Counted from the first letter of the stretch, positions 26,471 to 37,448 are shown. The stretch is DNA of 64,000 nt from Epilithonimonas hungarica (GCF_900102265.1 NZ_FNBH01000001.1:1535618-1599617); one strand, 5' to 3'. A program made the numbers and translations. Notes: generated by a model from the letters alone, not told the origin.

Positions 26471-29400
26471 TTGAAAAAACTCAATAAAGGAAAGCTGTTC
26501 AGACGTTTTATCAGAACCATAATTGCTATTTTGGTTTTTTTTGTGTTGCTGATTTTTAGCTTAAGACTTCCGTTCGTACAGAATTTTATTAAGGATAAAT
26601 TGATTGTCTATCTCGAAGGGAAGATCAAAACAAAAGTGAGCCTGGAAAAGGTTTACATCGGTTTTCCAAACAGTTTGGTCATCGAGAATCTATACTTGAA
26701 AGGTCAAAAAGTCGACACGCTTTTGGCGGTCAGAAAATTTGATGTTGGATTAGATATGTGGCAATTGATCAATTCGAAAGCTGATCTGACGTCGGTAGAT
26801 CTGGAAGGCGTTCGCGCTAATGTTGTCCGCGATCCGCAGGGGAAATTCAATTTTGATTATATTATGGATGCGTTCGCAACTTCGGAAAAAGAGGAAAGCC
26901 CGTCCAAGCCTTTTATCATTTCTCTGGATAAAATCAATCTAAAAGATATTGGCGTTACGTTCAATGATCAGCAATCTAAAAATGATATCAAGTTATATTT
27001 CAATTCATTCGATACGCGGGTGAAAACTTTCGACCTTCAAAATAACAAATATGCGGTCAACGACATCAATCTGGATGGTTTGAAGTTAAGACTGAAACAA
27101 GATCTGATCGAAGAAGTTTCCAAAAATGTGGAGGATAAAGTGGATTCGCTCAATCAGAAAAAACCAATGCAGTTGGGCTTGAGCGGAATCAAACTGACTA
27201 ATTTCAACATCGATTATGGCGATGACAATTCTAAAACTTTTGCGAAGATTCTGTTCAAGGAATTAAGCACCAAAGTCAACAATCTCGACCTTCAAAATAA
27301 TATATATGACGTTGGGACTGTTTATTTGACAGGTGCAAACATCAACGCCAACTTATTCCTTCCAGCTTCAAACGCCAATCCGAAAGAAGAAAAAGCACCA
27401 GAAGTTTCGAAAAATACAACGCGGGAAAAAGCAATGAAAGTGCTTCTCGGAAAATTGGTCTTTGAGAATGTAAAAGTGGCTTACAATAATACAGCAGTTG
27501 CGCCAACGAAGTCAGGAATGGATTTTAACCATCTTAATTTCGGAAAACTGAACTTCGATGTTCGCGATTTCAAAATGGAAAACAATGGTTTTGTAGGAAG
27601 CGTGAGATTTGCGGAGATCCAGGAATCACGAGGTTTGGATATTCAGAAATTCAATACGGATTTTGTTTACTCGGACAAAGAAGCCTATCTGAAAGACCTT
27701 TATCTTCAAACTTCAAAGACGATTTTAAGAGACGAGGTTGTCCTTAATTATAATTCAATTGAGCAATTATCGGCAAATCCTGGCTCAGTCAAGATTTCTG
27801 CAAATATCAAAGATTCCAAAATCGGTTTTTCTGATATTCTGAACTTGGTTCCAACGCTCAGAAATACCGCGCCATTTAGCAAATATCCAAACGCAATTCT
27901 TTCTGTCAATGCCAATGTAAAAGGTCTGGTAAATGACCTTTTGATCAATGAACTGAAGGTTTCTGGTCTTGATCAACTCCGTCTAAATGCCTCAGGAAGA
28001 ATCCGAAATGCGATGAATCCTGACAATTTGTATTACGATTTAAGGATCGGCGAATTAGCTTCATCCGGAAGAACGATTTTCAATTTGGTCCCAAAAGGCA
28101 CGATCCCGTCCAACATTTCACTGCCTTCCCACTTCAGTATCAAAGGTTTTGCGAAAGGTACGACAAAGGTTGTAAATACAAATCTTAGTCTGTATTCCAC
28201 ACTTGGAAATGCCGGAATAAAAGCGCAAGTTGACATGCGGAGAAAAAACCGTGAGTTGTACGATGTGAAAGCGAATCTTCAGAATCTACAAATAGGGAAG
28301 ATCATTCAAAACAAAGATCTCGGTGCAATTACCGCTCAGATCTCTGCGAAAGGTGAAGGTTTTGATTTCAAAAAGGCTAATGCGAACCTTGTTGGCAACG
28401 TGCAATCGGCGACCTACAAAGGCTATCGTTATCAAAATATGAATTTGGTTGGCAAGATCAATCGTGGTGCTTATAACATTGTTCTTAATTCAAAAGATCC
28501 GAATGCAAATCTTCAGTTGACCGCTTCCGGCGTTTATGACGACAAAAATCCGACGGTGAAAGTCAATGGAAATATCAACAAATTAGATTTAAACAAACTT
28601 GGTTTTTACAGTTCGCCAATGATCTTGGCTGGCGCAATCGATGGTGATTTCAAAAGTCTCGACCCGGATAATTTGAATGGATATTTGAATCTTAAGAATT
28701 TTGCCATTTCTGATACCAAAGAAGTTTATCCCATCCAGGAAGTGAATTTGTTAGCCGTTTCTACAGCAGATTCCACGCAGATTAAATTCAATTCTCAGAT
28801 CGCAGATGTGGAACTGAACGGAAAATACAAACTGACCCAAATCTTCGGTGCATTGTCACAAACGGTTAACCAGTATTATCAATTCCAAAAACCTGGAAAA
28901 GCGGCGAAGATTGATGCTGGACAATTTTTCACGGTCAACACAACGATTAAAAACGATGATTTGATCAGAAAGTTCGTTCCGGAATTAAAAAGCTTTGAAA
29001 CCATCAATATCACTGGAAATTACAACGCAGATTCTCAAAAAATAGAACTTGATGCAAAGATTCCGCAAGTACTGTATGGCACCAATTCACTTGAAAATAC
29101 AAACTTGAAGATCACCAACGAAAATCAAGCTTTACAATACAATCTCGATGTTGCAGCTTTGAAAAGTGAAAGTTTTGCTTTGAACAAAGTCAATATCAAT
29201 GGTGATGTCGCGGATAATATTATTAATTATAACATTACAACGAAAGACGAAAAAGACGCCACGCAATTCCTGATCGCAGGTAACGCCAAGTCGATGAATG
29301 ACATTACAGAAATTTCATTAAACCCAAATGGTTTGAAGTTAAATTATATGGATTGGGCGGTTGCTGACGGTAACAAGATCCAGATTGGAAGTCAAGGGAT

Positions 29401-31504
29401 TTTCGCTGATAATTTTAGACTATCAAATTCTGGAAGTGAGATCTTGGTTCAATCAGAAAATACTTCGCCGAACAGTCCGTTGAATATCATTTTGAAAGAT
29501 TTCAGGATTGAAACCATTACGGAGATTATCAAAAAAGATTCGTTGTTGGCAAAAGGAATGATCAATGGAACAGCGCAGTTGAGAGATCTGAACAAGAAAA
29601 TGAACTTCAACGCCGACATCAATGTTTCTGACCTTTTCGTTTACGGAAGTCCGGTCGGGAATCTTGCTTTGAAGGCCAATAACACGTCGGCTGATATCAT
29701 CAGTGCTGATATTGCGCTTTCCGGGAACGAAAATGATGTGAAAATCACAGGAAATTACAACACTTCAGCAAGTAGTTTTGATTTGAATCTTGCGATGAAT
29801 CAACTTCAGATGAAAACGCTTCAAGGTCTTTCTATGAATGCGATCACAAATACAGAAGGTTATCTCTCAGGCGATTTGAAAATTACAGGAACAACGACTG
29901 AGCCGAAAATTCTCGGTGATGTGAAAATGAATGATGTCGGATTGATGATCGCGCAAACTGGAAGTGATTTCAGAAAGATCAATGATAAAATAGCTTTCAC
30001 CACCCGAGGAATTGAGTTTGATGATTTTAAAATTAATGACAAGGACGGGAATTCACTTAAGATTGACGGTCAGGTTTTGACTCAGACCTACAGGGATTTT
30101 GCCTTTAATCTTGATATTAATGCAAAAGATTTCAAAGTCGTAAATTCTGAAAAATCGAATGACGCTTTGATGTACGGAATCTTGTCTATCGACGCTGCTT
30201 TAAAAGTGAGAGGAAACCTAGACCTTCCAAAAGTTGATGGTAGATTGGCAGTTTCGGATGATACAGATTTTACGTTTGTTTTGCCTCAATCAAGTCCATC
30301 GTTGCAGGAAAGAGACGGCATTGTGGAATTTATTGATCAAGACCAGATCGCATTAAACAAAACCATTGTTGCAGATTCCTTGGCCGCCAAAAATAAGATC
30401 AAAGGAATGGATGTTAGCGTAAACATCGAGGTCAGCAAGGAAGCGAAGATGTCGGTGATCATTGACAAGGCCAACGGCGATTTTGTAAAACTTCAAGGTG
30501 AAGCAGAATTGACTGGCGGAATCGATCCATCCGGAAAAACCACGTTGGTCGGCGTTTACGAAGTAGATAAGGGAAGTTATGATATGACCGTGAGTCTTTT
30601 GAAACGTAAATTCGAGATCCAAAAAGGAAGCACGATCACTTGGACTGGCGAACCGACCGCGGCAACACTTGACATCACGGCAATTTATAAAACCCAGACC
30701 GCGCCCCTTGACCTTGTGGAACAGCAGATCAGTGGAGAAAGTGCAGCGACGCTCAACCAGTACAAACAGAGAATGGAATTCAATACGTTGCTTCAGATGA
30801 AAGGTGAATTGCTAAAACCTGCCATCACGTTTGATATCACGACCGACGAGGAAAATAATTCCGTTTCGTCCAACGTAAAAGATATTGTAGATCAAAAACT
30901 CACTCAACTCAGAACCGATGAAAATGAAATGAACAAGCAGGTTTTTGCTTTACTTTTACTGAATCGTTTCATTGGTGAAAATCCTTTCGAAAATAGTGCG
31001 GGACTTTCCACAGAAACTTTGGCGAGACAAAGTGTGAGCAAGATCCTTTCTCAACAATTAAATAATTTGGCTTCCGACTTGATAAAAGGTGTTGATTTGA
31101 ATTTCGATCTGGAGTCCTCTGAAGATTATTCAACAGGAACTCAAAATACAAGAACAGATCTGAATGTCGATATCAGTAAAAAATTGCTCAATGACCGTCT
31201 GAAAGTCTCTGTAGGAAGTAACTTCGGATTGGAAGGCGACGCCAGACAAAATGAAAGTACGACCAATATCGCAGGCGATGTCACAATAGATTACAGTCTT
31301 TCCAGAGATGGCAGATATATGCTGAGGGCTTACCGTAAGAACGAATACCAGGTGGCTTTGCAAGGTCAGATCGTGGAAACCGGAGTTGGTTTCATCATCA
31401 CTTTGGATTATGATAAATTCCGTGAGATCTTCCAGAGTTCGAAGCGAGAAAAAAGAAAAAGAGAACGAGAAAAAAACAATAACCAAGTAGTAGATTTTAA
31501 ATAA
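26471..31504 (+). CDS. tamB: Translocation and assembly module protein TamB
   Basis: The 1677-aa AsmA/TamB-like protein has an N-terminal membrane anchor (about 14-34), a very long beta-rich body of repeated short strands, and a C-terminal DUF490 domain (about 1260-1640). The start is a TTG; no ATG fits the membrane segment. It spans the periplasm as a hydrophobic-groove bridge to the outer membrane, assisting protein or phospholipid transfer. The next gene, an Omp85 partner, begins in its stop codon, so the two are translationally coupled. Confidence 0.93.
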   Translation: MKKLNKGKLFRRFIRTIIAILVFFVLLIFSLRLPFVQNFIKDKLIVYLEGKIKTKVSLEKVYIGFPNSLVIENLYLKGQKVDTLLAVRKFDVGLDMWQLINSKADLTSVDLEGVRANVVRDPQGKFNFDYIMDAFATSEKEESPSKPFIISLDKINLKDIGVTFNDQQSKNDIKLYFNSFDTRVKTFDLQNNKYAVNDINLDGLKLRLKQDLIEEVSKNVEDKVDSLNQKKPMQLGLSGIKLTNFNIDYGDDNSKTFAKILFKELSTKVNNLDLQNNIYDVGTVYLTGANINANLFLPASNANPKEEKAPEVSKNTTREKAMKVLLGKLVFENVKVAYNNTAVAPTKSGMDFNHLNFGKLNFDVRDFKMENNGFVGSVRFAEIQESRGLDIQKFNTDFVYSDKEAYLKDLYLQTSKTILRDEVVLNYNSIEQLSANPGSVKISANIKDSKIGFSDILNLVPTLRNTAPFSKYPNAILSVNANVKGLVNDLLINELKVSGLDQLRLNASGRIRNAMNPDNLYYDLRIGELASSGRTIFNLVPKGTIPSNISLPSHFSIKGFAKGTTKVVNTNLSLYSTLGNAGIKAQVDMRRKNRELYDVKANLQNLQIGKIIQNKDLGAITAQISAKGEGFDFKKANANLVGNVQSATYKGYRYQNMNLVGKINRGAYNIVLNSKDPNANLQLTASGVYDDKNPTVKVNGNINKLDLNKLGFYSSPMILAGAIDGDFKSLDPDNLNGYLNLKNFAISDTKEVYPIQEVNLLAVSTADSTQIKFNSQIADVELNGKYKLTQIFGALSQTVNQYYQFQKPGKAAKIDAGQFFTVNTTIKNDDLIRKFVPELKSFETINITGNYNADSQKIELDAKIPQVLYGTNSLENTNLKITNENQALQYNLDVAALKSESFALNKVNINGDVADNIINYNITTKDEKDATQFLIAGNAKSMNDITEISLNPNGLKLNYMDWAVADGNKIQIGSQGIFADNFRLSNSGSEILVQSENTSPNSPLNIILKDFRIETITEIIKKDSLLAKGMINGTAQLRDLNKKMNFNADINVSDLFVYGSPVGNLALKANNTSADIISADIALSGNENDVKITGNYNTSASSFDLNLAMNQLQMKTLQGLSMNAITNTEGYLSGDLKITGTTTEPKILGDVKMNDVGLMIAQTGSDFRKINDKIAFTTRGIEFDDFKINDKDGNSLKIDGQVLTQTYRDFAFNLDINAKDFKVVNSEKSNDALMYGILSIDAALKVRGNLDLPKVDGRLAVSDDTDFTFVLPQSSPSLQERDGIVEFIDQDQIALNKTIVADSLAAKNKIKGMDVSVNIEVSKEAKMSVIIDKANGDFVKLQGEAELTGGIDPSGKTTLVGVYEVDKGSYDMTVSLLKRKFEIQKGSTITWTGEPTAATLDITAIYKTQTAPLDLVEQQISGESAATLNQYKQRMEFNTLLQMKGELLKPAITFDITTDEENNSVSSNVKDIVDQKLTQLRTDENEMNKQVFALLLLNRFIGENPFENSAGLSTETLARQSVSKILSQQLNNLASDLIKGVDLNFDLESSEDYSTGTQNTRTDLNVDISKKLLNDRLKVSVGSNFGLEGDARQNESTTNIAGDVTIDYSLSRDGRYMLRAYRKNEYQVALQGQIVETGVGFIITLDYDKFREIFQSSKREKRKREREKNNNQVVDFK

Positions 31505-33873
31505 TGAAGAGCCAATTTCCAATCCATTTTAGACCATTTATTGCCTTGTCATCCATTGCGATCATTTCATCTTGCAGCAATACCAAATTTCTGAAAGACG
31601 GACAAATGCTTTATACAGGTGCCGAAGTTAAAATTGAAAGCGACAGCCTTCCGAAAAAGCAAAAGAAAGCTTTGAAGGCTGAACTGGAAGAAAATCTGAC
31701 GCCGAAACCCAACTCAAGTTTTCTTGGACTGAGACCAAAATTGTATGCTTACAATATTGCCAAAGAACCTAAGAAAGAGAAAGGTTTCAATTATTGGTTG
31801 AAATATAAATTTGGAGAAAAACCAGTTTTGCTAGGCGATGTCGATAAGGAATTCAACAAGGATATTTTGGTTAATTATTCCGAAAACAAAGGTTACTTCA
31901 ATGCGCAGGCGACTTACGATACGGTTTCGAAAAACAAGAAGGCGCAGGTCATTTATACAGTTAAGCCTGGAAATCAATATTTGATCAGTCAGGTTAAGTT
32001 TCAGGAAGATTCTACTTTGATCAATCAGGAAATTCAGAATTTGAAAGACAAATCCCTTTTGAAAGTCGGAAATCCATTTGATCTTGGTGTCATCAAAGCT
32101 GAACGGGAAAGAATTGATAATGGATTGAAGGAAAAAGGTTTCTATTATTTCCATCCGGACAATATCATCGTTCAGGCAGATAGTACGGTGGCAAAAAATC
32201 ATAAAGTAGAACTGAATGTCAAACTGAAGGAACAAACACCTTATCTGGCAACGAAACAATTTTCCATTGATAAAGTAGTGGTTTTCCCAAATTATAACAT
32301 TCGTGATGTGAAAGACGGAAAATATAGTGTTCCAATGAGCGAAGATTCCCTTTCCAAATATGCTTATGAAGATATCTATGTAATCGATCCGGAACATAAA
32401 TTCAAACCGAGGATCTTTGACCGCGCTTTATACTTCAAACCAGGAGATGTCTATAACAGGAAAGACCATAATCTAACCTTGAGCCGACTGATCAGCTTGG
32501 GCGTTTTCAAATTTGTGAAGAATGAGTTCGTGGTTTCAGATTCTTTGAATCATAAATTCGATGCCTATTATTTACTGACACCAAGACAGATCCAGTCATT
32601 GCGTTTGGAAACTTTGGGAAGAACCAACTCAGCCAATTATGGTGGAGGCGAGGTGAACCTGAACTGGACGCACCGTAACTTCTTCCGTGGTGCTGAGCAA
32701 TTCAAAGCGGCTGTTTATGGAGCTTTCGATGTGCAGTTGGGTGGACCGAAAGATGCGAACAACATCATCCGGGTTGGTGCGAATACACAACTTTCTATTC
32801 CTAGAATTGTTGCGCCGTTTAGATTTAATTCCTCCAGTGCATTCGTTCCGAGGACCAATATCAACTTGGGTTATGAATATCAAAGTCGTACGGAATTGTA
32901 CACACTACACAACTTCAATGCGTCATTTGGTTATGTTTGGAAAGAAAATGTGAGAAAAGAACATGATCTGAAGGTCATCGATATCACAATGGTCGCACCT
33001 CAAACTGTAACTGAAAAATACCGCCAACAGATCAACGGAGATCCAGCCAATGGAATTCCAGCCAATCCGACTTTGCAAAGGGTTGTGGATAAGCAACTGA
33101 TCTTCGGACCAACTTATACTTACACTTACACCAACACCACTTCGCCAAAGACCAACACGATCTATTACCGTGGAATGTTGGATCTGGCAGGAAATATCAC
33201 AGGATTTCTAACAGGCGCAAACGCGAAAAAAGGCGATCAGAAAAATATTTTCGGTGTTCCGTTCAGTCAATACGCGAAGATGGAACACGATTTCAGGTTC
33301 TACCACAAATTCAATGAGAAGACGAATTTCGCTTCTCGAATTATTGCCGGAATTGCCTATCCGTACGGAAACTCAGAATTTGTGCCTTATTCCAGACAGT
33401 TTTTTGTGGGTGGAAGTAACAGTATCCGAGCCTTTCGAGCAAGAACATTAGGCCCTGGAAGTTATGATCCTAGAACTCAGAATGCGACTTTCTATTTTGA
33501 CCAGTCAGGTGACATCAAATTGGAAATGAATGCGGAATACAGAGCCAATATCTACAAATTCCTGAATGTGGCCGCGTTTGTAGATGCAGGAAATATTTGG
33601 TTGGTGAATGATGATATCAATGAACAAGGCATCAATACAAGACCTGGTGGAAAGTTCTCCAAAGATTTCTTGAGTGAAGTAGCGGTTGGCGCCGGAGTAG
33701 GTTTACGACTGGATTTTTCAATTCTTGTTTTGAGACTAGATCTTGCAATGCCTTTGAAAGTGCCTTATTATGAAAAAGGTGACCGTTGGGTTTTGGATAG
33801 AGTGAAATTTGGAGACAGCTCCTGGCGAAAAGACAACCTGATCCTGAATATTGCGATCGGATATCCATTTTAA
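31504..33873 (+). CDS. tamL: TamL-type lipoprotein Omp85/BamA family protein
   Basis: The 789-aa protein has a lipoprotein signal (SIAIISSCSNTKF, Cys near 24), POTRA-like modules (about 40-350) and a C-terminal 16-strand Omp85 barrel. The barrel carries the VGGSNSIRAFRARTLGPG lid-lock-like loop near 635-652 and ends in the aromatic AIGYPF. In Bacteroidota the lipidated TamA equivalent is called TamL. It overlaps tamB by 1 bp (TAATG), which supports an obligate TamB-TamL pair. Confidence 0.93.
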   Translation: MKSQFPIHFRPFIALSSIAIISSCSNTKFLKDGQMLYTGAEVKIESDSLPKKQKKALKAELEENLTPKPNSSFLGLRPKLYAYNIAKEPKKEKGFNYWLKYKFGEKPVLLGDVDKEFNKDILVNYSENKGYFNAQATYDTVSKNKKAQVIYTVKPGNQYLISQVKFQEDSTLINQEIQNLKDKSLLKVGNPFDLGVIKAERERIDNGLKEKGFYYFHPDNIIVQADSTVAKNHKVELNVKLKEQTPYLATKQFSIDKVVVFPNYNIRDVKDGKYSVPMSEDSLSKYAYEDIYVIDPEHKFKPRIFDRALYFKPGDVYNRKDHNLTLSRLISLGVFKFVKNEFVVSDSLNHKFDAYYLLTPRQIQSLRLETLGRTNSANYGGGEVNLNWTHRNFFRGAEQFKAAVYGAFDVQLGGPKDANNIIRVGANTQLSIPRIVAPFRFNSSSAFVPRTNINLGYEYQSRTELYTLHNFNASFGYVWKENVRKEHDLKVIDITMVAPQTVTEKYRQQINGDPANGIPANPTLQRVVDKQLIFGPTYTYTYTNTTSPKTNTIYYRGMLDLAGNITGFLTGANAKKGDQKNIFGVPFSQYAKMEHDFRFYHKFNEKTNFASRIIAGIAYPYGNSEFVPYSRQFFVGGSNSIRAFRARTLGPGSYDPRTQNATFYFDQSGDIKLEMNAEYRANIYKFLNVAAFVDAGNIWLVNDDINEQGINTRPGGKFSKDFLSEVAVGAGVGLRLDFSILVLRLDLAMPLKVPYYEKGDRWVLDRVKFGDSSWRKDNLILNIAIGYPF

Positions 33874-33914
33874 ATTATATCTTAGCCAAAGCTTGATGAA
33901 CGTATTTTCTGCCT

Positions 33915-35144
33915 ATGAATGAGTTTTCAGAATTCTACAAAACATTAGAAGTTGATAACGGGCTTCTTTTCATGTTGATGCTCATGAGCGTCTTCGTAGC
34001 TATTTTCCATACAGTTATTCTGATGGGACTTTATGAGATCGATCTCAAACCAAAATGGCTTTTCTTTGTTCTAAATCCTTTATTGATCTGGCTTGCTTCA
34101 TTATATGACAGCAGATCGGGAGCACTAGTTGCAATTGTTTTGTTTCTTTCTGTGTTTGTTTTAGGAATTCTCGGGATGATTGTCTCAGCGATCAGAAGTG
34201 GACTTCAAAGTTCCAAGGAAGAAGATGAACGCAGAAAACGAAGTGGAAAACCAGCACTTCCTATTTGGAAAAAGATCTTATTGACTTTTTCCGGATTGAT
34301 TTTCTTTGGATTGGTCCTATCATTAGGTGTTCCTTATTTTATCATCATTGTATTCATTATTCTTCCGTTTTTAACATCTTTAAAACCAAATAACAAAAAA
34401 AGGTTCTACAAATTCCAGCGCACACTTCCAACTTCCAATATCCGTTCTGTGGCAATGGGATTGGCAGAGATCTCTGGAACGTCAAAGACAATTGAGCCGA
34501 TGATGGCGCGTATCGGAAAAAAAGAGTGCATTGGCTATCTTTATACGATAGAAACTGTAAGCACGGACAAAGATGGTAAAGATTCTTACTCTTTGGAATC
34601 CTCGGAAACCATTTGTAATCCTTTTTTCCTACAAGATAAATCTGGTCAAATCAAAGTGGTAACCGATGATATTGAGTTCATAGATTTTGAGATTGATGAG
34701 CAATATCAATCCTCGATGAAGCGATACACGCAATATCTCCTGAAAGAGGATATGGAAGTTTTACTCATAGGTAAAGCTGGTTTGCAGGAAAATAACGAAC
34801 CTGTTTTTCAAAAGGAAGAGATCAAAGATGTTTTCGGGATCTCACCTGTAAAAAGTGTGGAAAATTATAATACATTAAGGCCAATTCTACAATCTGCCGG
34901 GTATTTCGTTTATTTTTGGGTGATCCTGACTGCATTGATCTTTCTTACACCGATCAGTTTGACCAATAATGGTTTAAAGTTTGGAAAGATCAATATGGAT
35001 CTGCCTTTTAAAAATTCAAAACCTGTGAGATCTGTCACGGATTTTTATGACAACATCTATGATAGCTATGAACAGACGAAACCAATTGATAGTACTGATC
35101 AACAACAAGCTGAAGGTGCAGAAGTAACAAAGCCATCAGAATAA
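33915..35144 (+). CDS. Membrane protein with GIDE-like domain
   Basis: The 409-aa protein has several membrane segments (about 14-36, 42-60, 68-92, 117-155 and 330-350). Between the last two lies a soluble domain at about 175-310 (IEPMMARIGKKECIGYLYTI...ICNPFFLQDKSGQIKV) that resembles the GIDE/MUL1 beta domain, without any RING finger. Such proteins occur beside LemA in bacteria. The role is unknown; no ubiquitin-ligase function is implied. LemA follows after 26 bp. Confidence 0.7.
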   Translation: MNEFSEFYKTLEVDNGLLFMLMLMSVFVAIFHTVILMGLYEIDLKPKWLFFVLNPLLIWLASLYDSRSGALVAIVLFLSVFVLGILGMIVSAIRSGLQSSKEEDERRKRSGKPALPIWKKILLTFSGLIFFGLVLSLGVPYFIIIVFIILPFLTSLKPNNKKRFYKFQRTLPTSNIRSVAMGLAEISGTSKTIEPMMARIGKKECIGYLYTIETVSTDKDGKDSYSLESSETICNPFFLQDKSGQIKVVTDDIEFIDFEIDEQYQSSMKRYTQYLLKEDMEVLLIGKAGLQENNEPVFQKEEIKDVFGISPVKSVENYNTLRPILQSAGYFVYFWVILTALIFLTPISLTNNGLKFGKINMDLPFKNSKPVRSVTDFYDNIYDSYEQTKPIDSTDQQQAEGAEVTKPSE

Positions 35145-35170
35145 ATTTAAATTAAAAAAAATACAAAACT

Positions 35171-35731
35171 ATGATACAGATTTTCGCTTACGTTATTTTA
35201 GGACTGGTCGTTTTAGGACTTTTGAATGTGATTGTTTCGACCTACAACAGATTGGTGATGCTCAAAAATAATGTTGAGAAATCCTTTGTGAACATCGATG
35301 TGCTTTTGAAGCAAAGAGCCGATGAAATTCCGAATCTTATAAAAGTGGTGAAGGAGTCTATGAGGTTCGAGGAATCCATGTTGACGAAGTTGACCGAATT
35401 GCGCACCAATTTCCTTAATGCCAACTCGGCTGAAAAAAAAGTGGAGTTGTCCAATCAGATGCAGGAGCAATTGAAATCGATTTTCACTATTGCGGAAAAT
35501 TATCCTGATATCAAAACCAATCAGAATTTCCAATTGCTACAAGGTCGTGTTTCTCAGATAGAAGATGCAATTGCTGACCGAAGAGAGTTTTATAATGAAA
35601 GTGTGACGATGTACAACATCGGAATTGCAGAATTCCCTAATTTGATTTTGGCAAAAATGATGCTTTACGGGAAAAAGCAATTGCTTCAGATCTCCGAACA
35701 AGAAAAAAAATACGATGGAATTGCCTTTTAA
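35171..35731 (+). CDS. lemA: LemA family protein
   Basis: The 186-aa protein has one N-terminal membrane helix (IFAYVILGLVVLGLLNVIV) and the LemA alpha-helical bundle: YNRLVMLKNNVEKSFVNIDVLLKQRADEIPNL near 26-57, then the NFQLLQGRVSQIEDAIADRREFYNESV block and a C-terminal FPNLILAKMM. This matches the family length. The function of LemA is poorly known. It sits between two membrane-protein genes and is likely co-transcribed with both. Confidence 0.95.
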   Translation: MIQIFAYVILGLVVLGLLNVIVSTYNRLVMLKNNVEKSFVNIDVLLKQRADEIPNLIKVVKESMRFEESMLTKLTELRTNFLNANSAEKKVELSNQMQEQLKSIFTIAENYPDIKTNQNFQLLQGRVSQIEDAIADRREFYNESVTMYNIGIAEFPNLILAKMMLYGKKQLLQISEQEKKYDGIAF

Positions 35732-35732
35732 T

Positions 35733-36098
35733 ATGATAGATATCCTGCGAAATATAGAAGCAGAACCTGGAGTTTTGGTGGCTTTTGCTGCATTTCATCC
35801 TTTTGCACTGGTGATCTTAATAATTCCGCTCTGGATATTAAAAAAAATTGGTGTTTACAAACCGATCGAGAGTCTTGGTATCTTTGGTTTTTCTGTGACC
35901 GTTATTTTTATGGTTGGTTGGCTTATGGGTTTTGTTTCTCAGATCTTGCTAATGTTCATGGGTGTTTCCGGACTTAAGATGTTGATGGTCTACTTCTCGA
36001 TGTATCTCTGCATCACCGCTTTTGTCATAGTGAATGCCGCTGGTTTGAGAAAGAAGTTCGATCAGGACCAATTGAAAAAGAAACCTTTGAATAATTGA
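35733..36098 (+). CDS. Small membrane protein of unknown function
   Basis: From the ATG at 35733 the protein is 121 aa, starting 1 bp after the lemA stop. An in-frame ATG at 35715 would overlap lemA by 17 bp and add six polar residues. Three to four hydrophobic helices are visible (about 15-32, 44-68, 70-92 and 94-110), followed by a lysine-rich tail. The family is not recognised. The position suggests a partner for LemA and the GIDE-like protein. Confidence 0.65.
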   Translation: MIDILRNIEAEPGVLVAFAAFHPFALVILIIPLWILKKIGVYKPIESLGIFGFSVTVIFMVGWLMGFVSQILLMFMGVSGLKMLMVYFSMYLCITAFVIVNAAGLRKKFDQDQLKKKPLNN

Positions 36099-36222
36099 TC
36101 ATTATAACGTGTTTATCATTTGATTTGATCACAAGGTTGTTGTTGCTTCTGATTATTATAGATCTCAGGAGATAAGTCCGATAAATTTTCGTTTTTTTGC
36201 AAAATCTTATTTTAACAGAACT

Positions 36223-37359
36223 ATGTCGAAGATCGATGATATCAGGTATTTTTATGATGAAGAAGTGAATGGAGCTTTGCTAAATGTGGCCAGACATCCG
36301 ATGATGAAAGCGCTCATGCAGTTTACATTTCCAAATCGTGATGAGAATTTTTGGCTTGATGAGTTTAAAAATATACATTCTATAAATGATTTTCAAAATC
36401 GGATCATCTCGCATACCGTTCGTCAGATCCTTAATAAAAGTTCAGATGGTCTAAGTACTTCTGGATTTGATAAGCTGGATAAAAATACAGCTTATCTTTT
36501 CATTTCAAATCATAGAGATATTGTATTGGACACCTCTTTGTTGAATCTGGTATTGCTGGATAACGGATTGATGCTGACGGCTTCTGCAGTTGGGGATAAT
36601 CTTATCCAAAACTCTTTTATCAATATTTTGGCAAAATTGACCCGAAATTTTTTGGTACAAAGAGATCTGCCAATTCGTGAGCAGTTGAGCAGTTCGAAAC
36701 TTCTGTCAGAATATATCTATGATCTTTTGAAGAAGAAAAATCGTTCTGTGTGGATTGCGCAGCGAGAAGGCCGAGCCAAAGACGGAAATGATTTTACACA
36801 ACAAGGTATACTGAAGATGTTGGCAATGGCTGGTGGTGATATACCATTGATAGATTTTTTTAAAAGCCTGAAAATAGTCCCATTATCGATATCTTATGAA
36901 TATGATCCTACAGATGCGCTAAAATTGCCACAACTGATGGCAAAATCAAGAAATGAGACCTATGCCAAAGATGATAATGAAGATTTCAAGACAATTCTGA
37001 GTGGTGCCTTGGGACAAAAAAAACATATCCATCTACATGCAGGCAATATTCTAAATGAAGAATTGGACAACATCGCATCACAATATGAAAACAAGAACAA
37101 ACAACTTCAGGCGATCGCTCAGGTCATAGATGATTCCATCATAAAAAACTATAAACTTTGGCCAACCAAATATATTGCTTACGACCTTCTTCATAAAACT
37201 GACCGGTATTCTGAACATTACACAAAAGAGGAAAAGCAATTATTCGAGCGACGTTTGGAAATGCGTATCGATAGTTCCGATGAGACTCTGAAAAATAGTT
37301 TTCTTGAGATGTACGCCAATCCGGTAACTAATAAGGCCAAACAAGACGATAATGTATAA
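36223..37359 (+). CDS. Predicted PlsC-like glycerolipid acyltransferase
   Basis: The 378-aa protein has AYLFISNHRDIVLD at about 90-103, corresponding to acyltransferase block I, and WIAQREGRAKDG at about 181-192, corresponding to the EGxR block III. These predict transfer of a fatty acyl chain to a glycerol phosphate or similar acceptor at the inner membrane. The catalytic His and Asp are separated by five residues (HRDIVLD) rather than the usual four. No membrane helix is obvious. Gap sequences on both sides suggest a single-gene unit. Confidence 0.8.
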   Translation: MSKIDDIRYFYDEEVNGALLNVARHPMMKALMQFTFPNRDENFWLDEFKNIHSINDFQNRIISHTVRQILNKSSDGLSTSGFDKLDKNTAYLFISNHRDIVLDTSLLNLVLLDNGLMLTASAVGDNLIQNSFINILAKLTRNFLVQRDLPIREQLSSSKLLSEYIYDLLKKKNRSVWIAQREGRAKDGNDFTQQGILKMLAMAGGDIPLIDFFKSLKIVPLSISYEYDPTDALKLPQLMAKSRNETYAKDDNEDFKTILSGALGQKKHIHLHAGNILNEELDNIASQYENKNKQLQAIAQVIDDSIIKNYKLWPTKYIAYDLLHKTDRYSEHYTKEEKQLFERRLEMRIDSSDETLKNSFLEMYANPVTNKAKQDDNV

Positions 37360-37448
37360 TTTTAATTTATACATCATCGATCAATCAAATGCAAAGCCAT
37401 ATTAATAATATATTAAATTTTGGCTTTCCTATTGGAATAGTTCTAATA

